Counted from the first letter of the stretch, positions 36,461 through 48,900 are shown. The stretch: DNA of 64,000 nt from Membranipora membranacea (GCA_914767715.1 OU612073.1:16366001-16430000), one strand, 5' to 3'. Program-made: numbers and translations. The notes: generated by a model not told the origin, from the letters alone.

Positions 36461-36925
36461 TGACTAGTTTTAATTGTTATATATTTTTATCAATGAGTCC
36501 TTGGCCTTGGTGCTCAAGTCTTTGCTATTATTATTACCTACCTCACTTATTACCATTTTAAACTATCTATCTATCAATACTCACAGAAGAAAATTAGCAT
36601 TGAAATTAATCTTGATCAATATCAATAGGCTTATCAGAGACAAATAAAGATGATATTGATTCCAAGATATTTTCCCCACTCCACACAGTATGAGAAGACA
36701 TCCAAATCAGAACTGCTCTCTCTTCTATTGGCAGGTCATTTTAGTGTCAAAATTATTCATTACAAGGGTTAAGTTGGCGGAAACTGAGCACTTTTTTTCT
36801 GTGGCTTTCAGTTTCTGTGCAATGGGGGTCAAAAACTTTCAAAATATCTCTCAAGAAATTAAAAAAACTCCTTACAGAACGTATCCAGCTCTCCTAGACA
36901 GACTCGCCATAACATCCTACACTTC

Positions 36926-37980
36926 TAACTGATTTTCAATTTGGGTTTAGATCTGAAAGGAGCACTGCTGATGCTATCAGTAAAATTATGCAACAGCCTT
37001 TCTCTAACTTTAATACAAACCCTCTTATTTCATGTTATTTAAAAGATCGAAAGCAGTATGCGTGTATTGGTGCAAGCTCATCTGAGACCAAAACAATAAA
37101 AAGTAGAGTACCCCAGGGCTTAGTTCTGGGGCCTATTTTATAGCTAGTTTTTATAAATGATCTTTCAAATTCAGCCACTGATCCAAGTACCGTAAGGTCG
37201 CGTATTGCAACCACGTGGCTTGTTGGTGAACAGGCCTGGATTAATTTAGGAAACAAAACACAGATTTTAGCCATATCACACAAGCAAGCCCACTGTCATT
37301 TAACCACAGTATCTAGCCACCCAGGCAATATAATGATCAAGAAATGTGCACACTATGTGTTACATGCTAATACCCTCCCACCACACTGCACAGACCTTAC
37401 CACAGCCCACAGCTGTCCTACTTACTTCTTCAAAACAAAACATTATGATAAATTTCTGTCTGCCATAATAATAAGCATTGCATCGACTGGTTGGAGAAGA
37501 AGAATGCTGATTGGTTAACTATGGGTCAGATCGTTTCTAATTGGATGATAATTTTATGTAGGTGTAACGAAGCAACAACTGCTTGACCTTGAAGGTCAAT
37601 ACATTGAGCTCTCCAATTTTATATGTCTCTTCTGAGGTCGGATATTGTTAATAAAAATGAGATATATATAGTCGATGCTAGCATGTTACAACTGAGTTAG
37701 TATGTATGTTCACTCATTAGCCGCCTGCCTATAGAATTTGGAAACAATGCCCTTATGCTTGACTAAGTTTTAACCACTAATGGACATTAACCATGCGGCT
37801 ACAATATGCGACCTTACGGTATAAGTTTTTATTTCAGATGACACAAATATTTTTTGCAAAGACAATTAAATGAATAGTGCATTACAAATAGGCTTGTTAT
37901 AAATTATGACAAAACACATGTTTTAATTAAAGCGCCAAGAAAAACTCACTGTGATGAGAATCATTAAATTTCCATTGGTA
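36926..37980 (+). pseudogene. non-LTR RT fragment split by a MITE
   Basis: The plus strand reads DFQFGFRSERSTADAISKI, then directly CYLKDRKQYACIGASSSE and SRVPQGLVLGPIL, stop, LVFINDLSNSATDPS. Then a 630-bp MITE interrupts, after which FISDDTNIFCKDN (catalytic box, usual FADD with Ser for Ala) and NYDKTHVLIKAPRK continue to about 37975. The first RT motif with its catalytic Asp (normally between KI and CYL) is missing, an older internal deletion. The right end is cut by the LTR-like repeat starting at 37982. Same broad CR1/jockey/L2 type as the other LINE relics. Confidence 0.75.
37190..37819. mobile_element. TA-flanked MITE inside LINE RT
   Basis: Ends are inverted: CCGTAAGGTCGCGTATTGCA on the left and the complement of CCGTAAGGTCGCATATTGTA on the right, with a TA dinucleotide on each side (37188-37189, 37820-37821). 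This fits a Tc1/mariner-like TA target duplication. The RT reading frame is recognisable on both flanks, which confirms the insertion borders. No transposase is encoded. Confidence 0.85.
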
Positions 37981-37981
37981 T

Positions 37982-38648
37982 TGTACTGGATTAATGCTGA
38001 GGGCCGAATGATGGCAACAATAGCAGAGTGATGTGATTTCTTGCTTTTATTATTATTGTACCCTGTATAATAAGGAAAGTGTGATTAAAACGTGTGTATG
38101 TAAAAAGGTCAAATAATGTAATGACATGACATTGATAACAGTGTATAAAGTCGAAGGCTTGTGCCATAAAAATAGAACAGATTGGATAAAAGCTGGCAAT
38201 GATTTTAAACTTACAAACATTAGTTTATTGAGCCGCTAAGTATTAATCAGATAATAAATTGAGATCAAGGAATCGTGTTGTGAGTGATTTAATTGAGAAG
38301 TCATTGAGTGCGATTATTTACAAATTAATGAACAATTATGAGTATTGAACATTGAAAAGGTGGCACTGCATTGTTTACATAATTAACGTTGTAATTAGAG
38401 TTTTACATCAAATTGTAATAAAGTCAAGAATCATCTATATCAATTATAACAAATTTATCACATAGTAGTACTTACATGTTGTATCTAATAGTGTAGGCTT
38501 AAAACTCCATAAAAAAGAATAGAACAAGGTGTAAAGGTGTAAGGTATAAAGTTTAAGTTCTTTGTTACGGATGTGCCAGGTTGGCAACTCAAATGACACT
38601 GGTGTTTATAAAAATGGTATGATGGTCTGAGTTTAAATCCATTGTTAT
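37982..38648. repeat. 660-bp LTR-like repeat, copy 1
   Basis: From TGTACTGG to TTGTTAT it matches 50786-51444 in direct orientation with scattered differences. It abuts the LINE RT relic on its left. It is probably a solo LTR, or the far LTR, of the BEL/Pao family represented at 47.6-50.8 kb. Confidence 0.85.
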
Positions 38649-39017
38649 CCTATTCATTGCAAATTATAGAGTGATTGCAAGATATGTGGTGTACAAGAAA
38701 TCTTTTTCAAAAATGTAGTCCGTTCCAATGATATACTTAAAGCAAGACATGAGGATTTATTAGCTTGTTTGACAACATTTTTCCATGTGTCTAGATGGCA
38801 GTACTTTTCTTTTCCGCCCTGTATTCATTGTTATCATGTTTTTTATAATACCTTACCCTGCTATGTTTAAGACCTATTACCTATTACAACATCAAGAGAG
38901 GGGAAATTAGAAAAGGAAAAATAAGAATGCCAAAATACAGGTGAAAGTAAAGTATCCTTACTTTGTATCTCTTGCATTGGCTACTTGGTTGCTAGCTGAC
39001 GGACACTACTCAGAGGT

Positions 39018-39510
39018 GTGCTCGGTACAAAGGGGCTAGGAGTAGTTGTAGAAGTAGGTGTAGGTGTAGGAGTAGGTGTAGGGCCTCGTGAGACTCGTGG
39101 GATGGTGTCAGGTGATGTGCGGGGGCTGTCATCTGATATCGAGGCATATGGTTATGGTGACCTTCTCCGCTATTTTGATGGCGAGGTATCCCTCTTTGAA
39201 GATTTTCGCTTCTCTAAAGCGAAGGAAAAATCAGCACAAATTAATGTTACTCCTAACAAATTTTGAGTTGTGCCTTCATTGACCAAAGATGTTGAAGAGA
39301 AGACAACCCAATACTTAACTCTGGGGTCTCAACTTATGGATATAACCAGGGAGTTTGGGTCAAAACTGCCTGATAAAGCCGAGCAACAACAACACACAGT
39401 TTAAGATAATTGAAGGTTTATGTTTCCAAAGCATATGCAGCAGCATTTTGCTGATAGCATAAAATCTGAAGTGTGGTTTACAGCCATCTCCAATAATTAA
39501 AAATGAGTAC
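39018..39510 (+). pseudogene. decayed coding segment of unknown origin
   Basis: A plus frame reads through a GTAGGT microsatellite (Val-Gly run) and then EAYGYGDLLRYFDGEVSLFE and KAKEKSAQINVTPNKF, stop at about 39263. The same frame continues with VVPSLTKDVEEKTTQYL, LGSQLMDITREFGSKLPDKA, two more stops, then PKHMQQHFADSIKSEVW. A long amphipathic, protein-like frame with few stops suggests a former coding region, perhaps a gag-like protein. No family is recognised, and the evidence is compositional only. Confidence 0.3.
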
Positions 39511-41770
39511 ACATAAAATAAATTATCACATTGAACTCAGGTACAATTATATGAGGATGAGACAAGCAGCTACAATATTTACCTGCTCCTGTAGTTGATC
39601 TTTCTGGTTCTTGTGGCGTGTCAGCTGATAAGTCTGAAAAATATGTCAAAGGGGTGAAATTATAGCAGCATATTAAGATAATCCCATACACAATGAATTA
39701 TGATGATTGACTTTCAAATCTAAAGGTCTAAAAGTCAATAACCAGTTCTGCTATATCAAGTTAGACTGGAATCAATCAAGAGGATCAGGGATTAGTTTTT
39801 TTCACTTTGCTCAAAACGATTCAGAAGTTTCATTAAAAAACAATGTGATTATGTCTAGGTCAGAGTGTTATAACAATCAGTCGCCAATTACTTGCTACTT
39901 TAGTGGATGTGCTGGGTTTCTCAGCGGGAGGTTAGGCAGACGCTTCACAAAGCAAGCGTTTTAGGTTGACTTTTCCATCATCATCATGTCAGATAAATGA
40001 TACACACATTTACAATTCAACTAGGTTTCCTCAAGCTCATATCAATACTCAGGAGCATTAAAAAGTAACAGCTTGCAATTGCATAAGGGGCGATTTTCTA
40101 AACTTGGAAAAAGTTTACAGAGCAGTTTGGATTTTACACTGATAAAATTCCAACTTACCACTTTTGAAGTCTTCAAAATGTGATGGCGTCGTCTTTACAC
40201 TTTTTGGTCTTTGCATGGGCTCCCATCAGACTCAGTAGATGTAGTTTCATTATAATCTTTACATACAGACTTATCTTCTGTAAAATTCAACAGAGCAGTT
40301 GTCGTATGGGCCGTGTGAACAAAGACAGCTACAGTATCTTACCAGTGTAGAGACCTGATTGACTCAAGAACCAAACGTAGAGCAGTCATGAGAGTTACAT
40401 CAGAATTATTCCAATTTTGTGGAGGCTGAACAAACTGCAATTGTGAGTGATTACAGAGCTAGAGCATATTGACTTGAATGTCACAAAAAATAGATGGTTG
40501 ACAATCAAAGTGGCATGACTACTCTCACTCACTATCAACAATCTTTATTTTTATTAGTGGAAAGGTCTGCCAATTCTTCTCAGGACAGTCGTGGCTCTTC
40601 ATCTTTTTTTTCCAAACTGATAAGGGCCATCTCATCCATCTAGTTCTTTCTTCTCCCTGCCCTCTGTCCATACAGCCTTTGCCCAAAGCTTTTTTGTTGA
40701 TTCCTGGTAAAGAAAAATCAAAACCAAAGGAAACAAGTGAAAACTTGATGCAAGCTACAACAGGTCTGTCACAAACCCAAATATTTAGATTTTATGAATT
40801 TGTGGTAAATTTTGGTTATACTGGTATATTCTGTTATCATGTTTTTGACCTTTGCTTTATGCTTTATCCTTCATGGTTTAACCTGACATACTAGTTTTGT
40901 TTGGTTGATTTTGTGTTAGTCAGATGGATAGAAGATTCTAAGCAGTACTTGTAAAGTCAGGTTGTACTATTCTGACAATAAATTCGTAATATTTCGTGAC
41001 AAGGTCATATGAACAAACTAAGTTAACTGGTTGTATAACCTACAGCAACATAGGGTGTCCACCTAGCTGATGCATTAAATAATCATCACCCACCCTCCGC
41101 TACGGGGAAGCGAGACACAATGGGGGCACACTACCACTACTGAACATATTTGCAGATTACTAACTACTAACATATTTGCAGATGACTAACTACTAACATA
41201 TTTACAAGGGAAATAATACCATGCAATACTGAAACATAAGAATAGATGTTTTTTTTACACAACGAATAGGCCTGTAGAATGCATGTTTGATAAATTAGGC
41301 ATATCACAGGCAATGATATCTACATACGGATATGTTACAAACTATATTGTTACAATTTAAGACATAGGGATGTGATAGAGCGATAGGTTTGTAATAAAAA
41401 AAGGAAATAAAGGTGAATAAACATACAATGATTAATAGGTTCATCCCAATAACTAAAAAGAAGTGCCGGGTCAGCTAATGCACACAGTTGAATGTTGACC
41501 ATGTTTAGGTGGGTATGGAGTAACCCCTTTTCATGAGAAAGTGAGCAACTAGAATTGTCCCAATGAATAATTTTAATCAGTAAATAATGTACTGAGCCAA
41601 GAGAATATTCAATCAAGTAGGTTTTCAGGAACAAGGTCACAGCTCATGGTTATTGATAGATTCAGCACTGGTAGACAGTATGTACATGATAATATAATAA
41701 TAACATATAATGACATAATATATACAACTACTTATAATCTAACCATCATTATGATGTACAGGCAGCAGGG
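39511..41770. other. no clear gene; one candidate small exon
   Basis: On the minus strand 39583-39633 is bounded by TTTTTCAG and GTAAAT and gives a 51-base open exon (LSADTPQEPERSTTG), which could be an exon of an unseen gene. A 23-bp unit (TAACATATTTGCAGATNACTAAC) repeats three times at about 41143-41210. Otherwise nothing. Confidence 0.4.
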
Positions 41771-43425
41771 CTAATTCGACCTCATTGTCAGATCTTTAGT
41801 ACCGACCAAAACATGGCTCTCGGAGAGATGCTTGGCCACCTGTATCACTGGATTGCTTGCATTACGCACCAAACGTTTCAATCTACCCAAAAAGTTTTCA
41901 TAAGGGAAGGCAGATAATTTGTTCAGACTTACAGAATAATTTTCACAGTCATCTGCAACATGAAGTAATGAATGAACATTGTAGCTGATGAAAGTCGGGC
42001 CATAAAGATCCCTAGACTCGTTTACGAATGATTTCAAAAGACTTCTAGCATAAGGCAGATATTTATTTATTCATCCTCATCTAGTAGTACAGACTTGCCA
42101 ACAGAAAGGCAAATAAAGTGGTAGTAATTGGCTGTTGGTTACACTCCATACAATAAAACAATACCAGTACAGAGCAGAAATTGCCGCCATTTTGTTGCTT
42201 TCCAACGATCCGATTCTCTAAATGACCTAGGCTGCCTCGGAAACTCTGAGGGCATCTTACCATGCAGTTCTGTCAATCTCTGTGAAATAGTACGCTGCTC
42301 AGGGGGAGACAGTCGGCAACGAGAAGTCTTCTCAGCTTTCCAAAATTTAACAAGCTGACGCATTACCCCAAGACAGACTAAATGCATATAGTCTAAAGGA
42401 AACTGGGATACACAACCAAGCATTGTCGCGAATGGACTCAATCCTGTCTGGTGTGAACCATCATAATCATTAGCTGCAAAACTTTGATCAGATCTCAAAT
42501 TCGAACTAAACTTGTCAAAGCACGCTCTCCGGTCAATGAATGACCCCTTCCCCACACACCTTTCACAGCCATAGTTTCCGTTGTGACTTACTACCTGCTT
42601 TAGGAAAGCCCTGGCTGGTGTGTCACAAATTACAGCAGTAAGATTCATGGTGTACCTCCTCTCCTTGAACTCAAAACCTACAGACAACTGCTGATATTCC
42701 TCAAAGAAGTCATTCATAAATTCACACACATTATAAGGCTTGCTTACTCCGAAGTACAAAGCATAAACAACTGGTGCAGAGTGATTCACTGTCAAGAGGA
42801 TTGGCCAAAAGCTGGCACCTGTAGAGTTGTACAGCAGGAGCCCATCCACATTATTATGCACATTTAACTTAGGGACATCTGGTTTCAAGAGATTGTTCTC
42901 AGCTAGTACTTTGCGAATACCGAAATAGCTATAATCTCCCCCACACTTCTTAGACACCACTATGGTTTGATCTGTTCCAAGCAATGTTCGAACATCTTTG
43001 GGTACACATTTGAAAACAGTATTCAGGATAAGCAGAATACCAGTAGCCTGATCGCGGGTTGGACGAAATTTAGAAGCCCAATCCGCCACTTTCTCACGTA
43101 GAGCTAACTGTTGCTCAACTGAAAATAATTTTTCTGTTCCGGAGAACAGGTCTTCAAATGATTGCTGGCAGTCATTATCCTCATTGCAGCTCTCACCATC
43201 ATCACCGCACTCCGATGACGAATAATGAAGACTGTCTTCCTTGTTGCATGAGGAATTTAAAGGTGCTACGTGCTCAACAATTGGCTCAGTATCACTCTCT
43301 CTAATTGAGCCATCAAATAACTCATTAATACTATTTATATTACTTATGGAATCTGATTCGAAGAACGTCCTCACAGCGGTTTGTTTTTGGCGCCAGACCT
43401 TTAACCGTTTATTTTTGGAAGACAT
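41771..43425 (-). pseudogene. Tnp2-like (EnSpm/CACTA-type) transposase-derived protein, broken
   Basis: Starts MSSKNKRLKVWRQKQ at 43425 and is open for 428 codons. Features: an acidic Ser-rich N-terminus, then a conserved region with NVHNNVDGLLLYNSTGASFW and YFGVSKPYNVCEFMNDF. Next come a Cys pair in NYGCERCVGKGSF and FPLDYMHLVCLGVMRQLV, the DYMHxxxLGV signature of Tnp2-type transposase domains. A TAA at about 42139-42141 follows TGIVLLYGV. The same frame continues (PTANYYHFICLSVGK), and after a frameshift near 42060 the rest (YARSLLKSFVNESRDLYGP, ISYNVHSLLHVADDC, YENFLGRLKRLVR) runs to a stop at 41771. No terminal inverted repeats were found. It may have been a transposon or a derived host gene; it is now broken. 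Confidence 0.75.
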
Positions 43426-43563
43426 TATTTGAATATGTGTGACATGTTGTAACTTGCCATCCTGTAATGTAAATAGCTACAGCACCAATGTTGTCCTGCA
43501 CCAAATACCCTGAAAAGATAAAAGTTAAGAAACAGTTAAGTTTTGCAGTCAAAAGTTTGTTAT

Positions 43564-43790
43564 CACAAAACATCAAGCTAGGCCACAGCAAACCTAATCT
43601 AAGATTGGTCCAATTGCCTGCATTCCAGTTGCTCCCTTCCAGAAGCAACTGGAATGCAGGCAGTTGGACCAATCTTGGATTAGGTTTGCTGTGGCCTAGC
43701 TTGATGTTTTGTGCATTCCAGTTGCTCCTTGCAGGGAGCAACTGGAATGCAGGCAAATGGACCAATTTTGGTCTACAGCAAACCCCACAG
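43564..43790. mobile_element. hairpin MITE, nearly perfect
   Basis: The 70-base arms 43564-43633 and 43644-43713 are reverse complements with two mismatches, around a 10-base loop. A second small hairpin follows (43713-43728 with 43735-43750), and 43751-43786 is a third, diverged copy of the arm. The ORFs reading through in both strands are artefacts of the palindrome. Motifs GGTCCAATTGCCTGCATTCC and GTTGCTCCC link it to sequences at 15.53-15.65 and 45.35 kb. Confidence 0.85.
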
Positions 43791-45077
43791 AAAAGTTGCA
43801 TGGCCAAGCCTATTGAGTTGGTGCCTCAGTTCTATTGCTATATGTTGCGGAAAGCCTAAAATACTGACTCTAATTTTATAAGTACAAAACGAGAGGTGTG
43901 AGTACATTTCAATAAAAGCTCTATCTAACTCAGTACAAAGGGTTTTTTAGAGAGAGCTCTCATGACAAAAAATAATGCCCTAAAATATGCTCAGTGCATG
44001 TCAGCCCTGTGAGTGTAACACCATCTTCATAATGAAGAGTGAATGCCAAATTGACTTAATAGATAGCAAGTACAGCCACAGACTCACAATCTTTTGTGAA
44101 GAATAACCCTGAGTAAAGGTGCCAGGCAGACAAATGAACTGCCTATTTGGGGGAAATGTCTCCGATAAAGAAGGCTGAGAGAATACAGCAGAAAAATAGC
44201 TAATCCTTCAAGGAGCCAGGCATCAAGTAACACACAATGAGAAGGACTGTGACACCTGCATCAATGATTATCAAAATGTTACTACAGATTGCCTGTTCTC
44301 TCTGCGTAAGAAAGAAAAATTTATAACTGCCAATAGTCTGATTAGCTTTCTTTTACCAAACAAAGAGCTTGCAAAAATAGCCAGTCCCTAGTAGCATTCT
44401 AGAAATGCCCGAATCATCAATGCTGAAAGTATTTCATTGTTGTTTTCATTTTTTGTAAACAAGACCATTGCCCAGGCTATATTATTCATGCTAGTAGGGA
44501 CAGCCAATCAGTTCAATGTCAGATAAGTCCCTGTATTGGATTTCAAACTATAAAGCTAATGTTGATATTTCCATTCCATGAGAAGAATTTAGTTCAGTGT
44601 CTGATGTATATACAAAATGCATTTGCCATCATGCGCAAATGTTATTTCTTATGTGCATGAAAAATAAAATCAAAGGAACAAAAATACCAATAGGCCAGAA
44701 GCAGCCTAGCTGTAACTGCTCTATAAAAAAATGGCACAGACAATTTTTGATGGCAGGAAACTCATCGCTTATTATACTTCGTTGATGTTTCTTCTGCAAA
44801 ATTCACCGGCTGTACCCAGTTGTAGTGGTCATATTTAGAAATTAAAAAGTGTTTTGTTTTTGCTTTGTATGGTTGGGGACATAACTCCTATTCTGTGTAA
44901 TATTACTAATCTAATCTACAGGGAATTCCAGGTTGAAACTGCATTGTGGGGATTTTGTTGACTTGCCAATTTATTTACCAAGTAAACTTGCAGAAGTCTG
45001 CTCGTGTTAGATCAGGACAAATATAAAATTTTCAATAAGTATAATGTCAGATCTTTATGAGGTTAGTATGATACTGT
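43791..45077. other. no recognisable gene
   Basis: Unstructured AT-rich sequence. GGCTGTACCCAGTTGTAG at about 44811 is shared with the duplication at 45078-45356. Confidence 0.5.
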
Positions 45078-45356
45078 CTTGCGGCAGCATATCCGCCATA
45101 TTTCTCAAAATTGCATATAATAAGTAAAATGTTAAGAATAATTCAATAAAAGGTGTTTCTAGGGTGGAACAACGTGCTGAATCCAATATTTAGGGTGTAC
45201 CCAGTTGTAGCGATCATGTCAACGGCAGCGAGGCAACATATCTTCACTTCCTCTAAAAATTGCTTTTAATGAGTGAAATATTAAGAGTTTAATTAAAAGG
45301 TGTTTCAAGGGTATAATAACGTGCTGAATATAAAGAAATAAGGGTGTAACCTAGAA
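45078..45356. repeat. tandem duplication, unit about 145 bp
   Basis: Copies at about 45078-45199 and 45224-45356 share GCGGCAGC/ACGGCAGC, AATAAAAGGTGTTTC, GGG..AACAACGTGCTGAAT and AGGGTGTA(A/C)CC. Confidence 0.6.
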
Positions 45357-45425
45357 CAAGTTTGATCCAATTGCCTGCATGCCTGTTGCTCCCGATCCAC
45401 TGGTCTCCCTGACTCAATGATGAGT
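45349..45425. mobile_element. MITE remnant (CTAGAACAAGTTT family)
   Basis: CTAGAACAAGTTTGATCCAA with GCCTGCATGCCTGTTGCTCCC and GATCCACTGGTC matches the element end at 15.6 kb (complement) and the arm of the hairpin at 43.6 kb. Confidence 0.55.
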
Positions 45426-47196
45426 GACATGTAAAATTTGGCAGCTTGATATCGAATGACTAGTACAGTGAAATCAGTCAAATATTGCACAAACCACACA
45501 CAATGCCATAATTTATCACCTTTATTGAACAGCTAATACACATGTCTTTAGTGAGATGATGTCTGTGGTCAGAACTTGGTTAACCCATATTTGGATAAAT
45601 GAGAGCCTACCTAATTTTGTTATGGCCAGCCTACACGATCCCACCCTATCCAAAAATTCGCACCCTTTTAAGCACTGGGGTTACCTTTTTATCTGGCAAA
45701 TGGTATCACAAACAGCACTAATATGTCTACTGAGCATTCAATACGAAGCGGATCTGAATAAGAAAGGCTGCATACTGGGCCTTTGCCACTGACTTGGTCT
45801 AAGTTACAACAAAATCCCCATACAGACACATAGTGCAGTAAAAAAAAACAGTCACCCAATGATTATATTCTAGAACAAAATCATTGGGTCACTGGTTTAT
45901 AGTCTATCGTCAAGTTCTACTCAGTCTTTATTATCCAAAGATAAGGCCTACTGTACACAGCAGTCTTATTTAATTCCTGTGAACCATTATCTCATCCAAG
46001 AAATTTGAAATAGGCAAATACGTGGCCATTGATTGAATCAATTGCTTCTGGCACCACTCAATACGCAACACAACAAGTGGTGGTCAGGAAATGATACATT
46101 TGTTAAATTATGAATTAATAATTCTTGCTAGGTATCTGAATACCAAATGCTAAATGCTCTTAGCAAGGCAGAAGCACTCTACAGACCACTCTCAGCCAGT
46201 ACCGCTTACTCCCTCTCCCACAGGCCTTCTGGGTAATTTTAGAAAATAAATAAATATAACAAATTAATTAACTATATAATCTTAATATCGAAATTGGATA
46301 GAGACAGTTAATAATATCCCTGATATATCCTTCCCTGAGAAGGATATAAAACCTCTATTTAACTTCTTGAAGAGGTTGCTAAAAATCCCTTAGCATCCCT
46401 TACAATACTGACCAACTAACTAAGCAATCCAACTGCTCTGTTACCACAGTGACTAAACAATAATTCAAAACTAACAAAGAGTATATCTGCAACTCAGGAA
46501 ATCAATTCAGAACAAATCATACCTAAACTAAACCTCATGCCATCTCCCTGATGTCATGACGATGAATAGTAGCACCATTTATACAGCAATTAGAACATTT
46601 CATTTGTTGGATTATTATAGCATTCCAATCAATTATCACCATAATTATACACTACATTCCGGTAACTAGTTAGTTGCACTTGTAGCCACACCTTACTGAT
46701 GAAGTGACTGCTGCTGGTAGTTTCAATCTAGAGTGACCGCTGTGATAAATATATACGGCTGCACACTCACTGAGACCAGAGATGTGAGTTCAGTTGTGTC
46801 AGTGAGTAAGTTTTTGACTGAAAGTGCACAAGCTAATAATATCCTGCTGTGTTCCAGTAGTAGCAGAGAATGTCACTAGCTAGAGTAGATAATAGAAGTA
46901 TCTATAGGATACGTATCCAACTGTAGTTATTTTGAGAATGCACTTAGTGTATGTATGGTTCAGAAGGAAATGTCGACTGTTTTGCAAACAAGTTATAAAT
47001 TTAGAATGGAATAGAAATATTTATACTGCTTTTTGGCCAACAGTTACGACAAGCACTAGTCAATCATTGATTGTAGGTACCTGTCTTCAAAACACTAGTG
47101 AAACAAAGACGAAACAGTGATTGGTTGATAATGAGCAGATTTATAGGTTTTGGGATATGGATTTATGAGATCGAGGTTACTGGGACGACAGTTCAA
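45426..47196. other. no recognisable gene
   Basis: Contains one short inverted pair, AGTCACCCAATGATT / AATCATTGGGTCACT (about 45849-45895). No coding signal. Confidence 0.5.
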
Positions 47197-47425
47197 CAAA
47201 TCCCCATTTTCGACTGTCAGATTGAGAAGATTTGATTCAACTCCGAATTTGGGGATGTGGCTCAATCGTTGTAGATGGGGGAGCAGTCATTCTTTGATTC
47301 AAAGCCAAAGTGCCTCCCCATTTTCAACTGTTAGATTAAAAAGATTCTATTCAACTCAGAATCTGGGGAGGGTAGCTCAACTGTCGAACCATGGGGAGCA
47401 GCTGACCTCTGATTTAAAATTGATT
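47197..47425. repeat. tandem duplication, unit about 113 bp
   Basis: CCCCATTTTC(G/A)ACTGT(C/T)AGATT, AAGATT..ATTCAACTC, and GGGGAGCAG recur in order in 47197-47308 and 47312-47425. Confidence 0.65.
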
Positions 47426-47586
47426 TTGGGTTGAAAGTCGACAGTTGAGTGGTCAACAACGTATCAACCCTTTATCAACCTTCGAAAATGGGTTGAGGTT
47501 GACTAATTGCCGGCTGGGTAGGCTATGAACACCTCTAGAACAGGGGATGTTGCCCGAAGCCCAAACTAACATCTAGGACATGCTAC

Positions 47587-48231
47587 TCAACCGCTGAAGA
47601 GTCTGAGGCTGCAGGAACCAACAAAGCCAATCTCTGCACTAATCTGGAAAGGTGTCACATCCCTACCGCCAGTGTACTCATGCAGCTTGTTGCCAGCTTT
47701 GAAGCTTTTATAGCATATCGTGACACACCTCACTACTCCATCTCTACCAGGGTGCACCTCCATCACTCGAGCTAGATAATACCTGCCACGCAGTGAATTT
47801 AAGTCAGCTACAGCTACCACATCTGCAGGCCGGAGATTTTGAGTCCTCTTATACCACTTGGGCTGAGTTACTAGTTTGGGAGCACACAAGGTTGTGCATT
47901 ATTTCCAGAAACGATCAGCAACCTCCTCCACTAAATCAAGACGATCACTTAACCGAGAGTCCTCGCACCAGCCACCAGGATAAAACTGAGACAGAAGCAG
48001 CCCTGAGAATAACATAACCATGAAAATCATGAGGATTCTAGCAATGAATCTGATCGGATTTGTAGAAGAACTGAAACGCTCACAGGCAATAAGTGGAGCA
48101 GTGGGAGAAATATCAGTACTGGCACTGACAATGACATCAGATAGATGAGAGCATACAGATTTTTTAAAATGCGAGTAAGACTTAGTCTGCCATTGATCAA
48201 CTGGTCGATACAGAACGGACTAAGAGGAATG
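47587..48231 (-). pseudogene. BEL/Pao pol remnant: pre-integrase strip and integrase C-terminus
   Basis: The minus strand contains PLIACERFSSSTNPIRFIAR, which matches the strip before the BEL integrase zinc module. It passes straight into LSDRLDLVEEVADRFWK, a TAA, and then CAPKLVTQPKWYKRTQNL and YYLARVMEVHPGRDGVVR, the C-terminal integrase segment (DUF5641 type). The catalytic integrase core between them is missing. Together with the absent RT/RNase H upstream, this marks a large internal deletion derivative. Confidence 0.7.
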
Positions 48232-48900
48232 CTAAGGTACTCCTAGAGCAGCAGTCACTGATTCAATACCCTCTATCGAGAGATCTGCTCTGGGCGTAGA
48301 GTCACCGCTACAAAGCCACTGCTTGATTGAGAATCCAGTCGGTTTCAGAACATGTGAAGTGTCACAAGCTACCTGTTTTGCCTGATCTGCAGACTCAAAA
48401 TAATCATAACGGTAGTAGAAGCCTTCACCACTAGAGACACGACACAAGTGTACTTGCACTTCTGTACTAGATAAATCTGGATGACTGCCATGAATGCACA
48501 AACCAAACGGACCTTTGGATAATTTCAAATGTTCACCTGCCAGTGCAACATTCTCATCCGGATGCAGACCAAGCAACTCTCCACCAATCAGAATGTCCAC
48601 ATTTGAACCACGAGCCAGCTGAGAGACATTGGTGTCAGGAAAAAATCTGCTCATAAATTCCTTAAATTTCTAATGGAGGCACTTTACCAGTGATCTCATC
48701 CATTCTATATGCAAAGAGCTTGACAACAGAGCCTGATGAGTCTAATAGAGATACCTCGTATGGGTGAGTAACTATTCTTTGTTGCTTATTTCCAGTAGTT
48801 GTGACACCTAAATTGATAGGAATATTTAACCTGCGAGCATTGAGAAGCTTTGCCGCTGCCTTAGTGATAAACGAAGCGTTTGATCCCCCATCAACACTAC
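48232..48900 (-). pseudogene. BEL/Pao aspartic protease (DUF1758-type), frameshifted
   Basis: After a frameshift from gag near 48900 the minus strand reads LMGDQT in one frame and VDGGSNASFITKAAAKLL in the other. The latter is the protease active site (usually D-S-G-S, here D-G-G-S). It continues through NLGVTTTGNKQQRI to a TAA before 48654. The next frame, 48654-48232, has SNVDILIGGELLGLHPDE, the VDxLIG motif near the end of this protease domain, and ends at 48232. The RT that should follow is absent. Confidence 0.7.

Noticed and set aside
39018-39100. Gly-Val-rich stretch as a structural protein
   Set aside because: Caused by a GTAGGT microsatellite at 39045-39085.
43409-43859. ORFs of 132 and 123 codons on opposite strands
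   Set aside because: They read through the arms of a hairpin MITE and are mirror images of each other.
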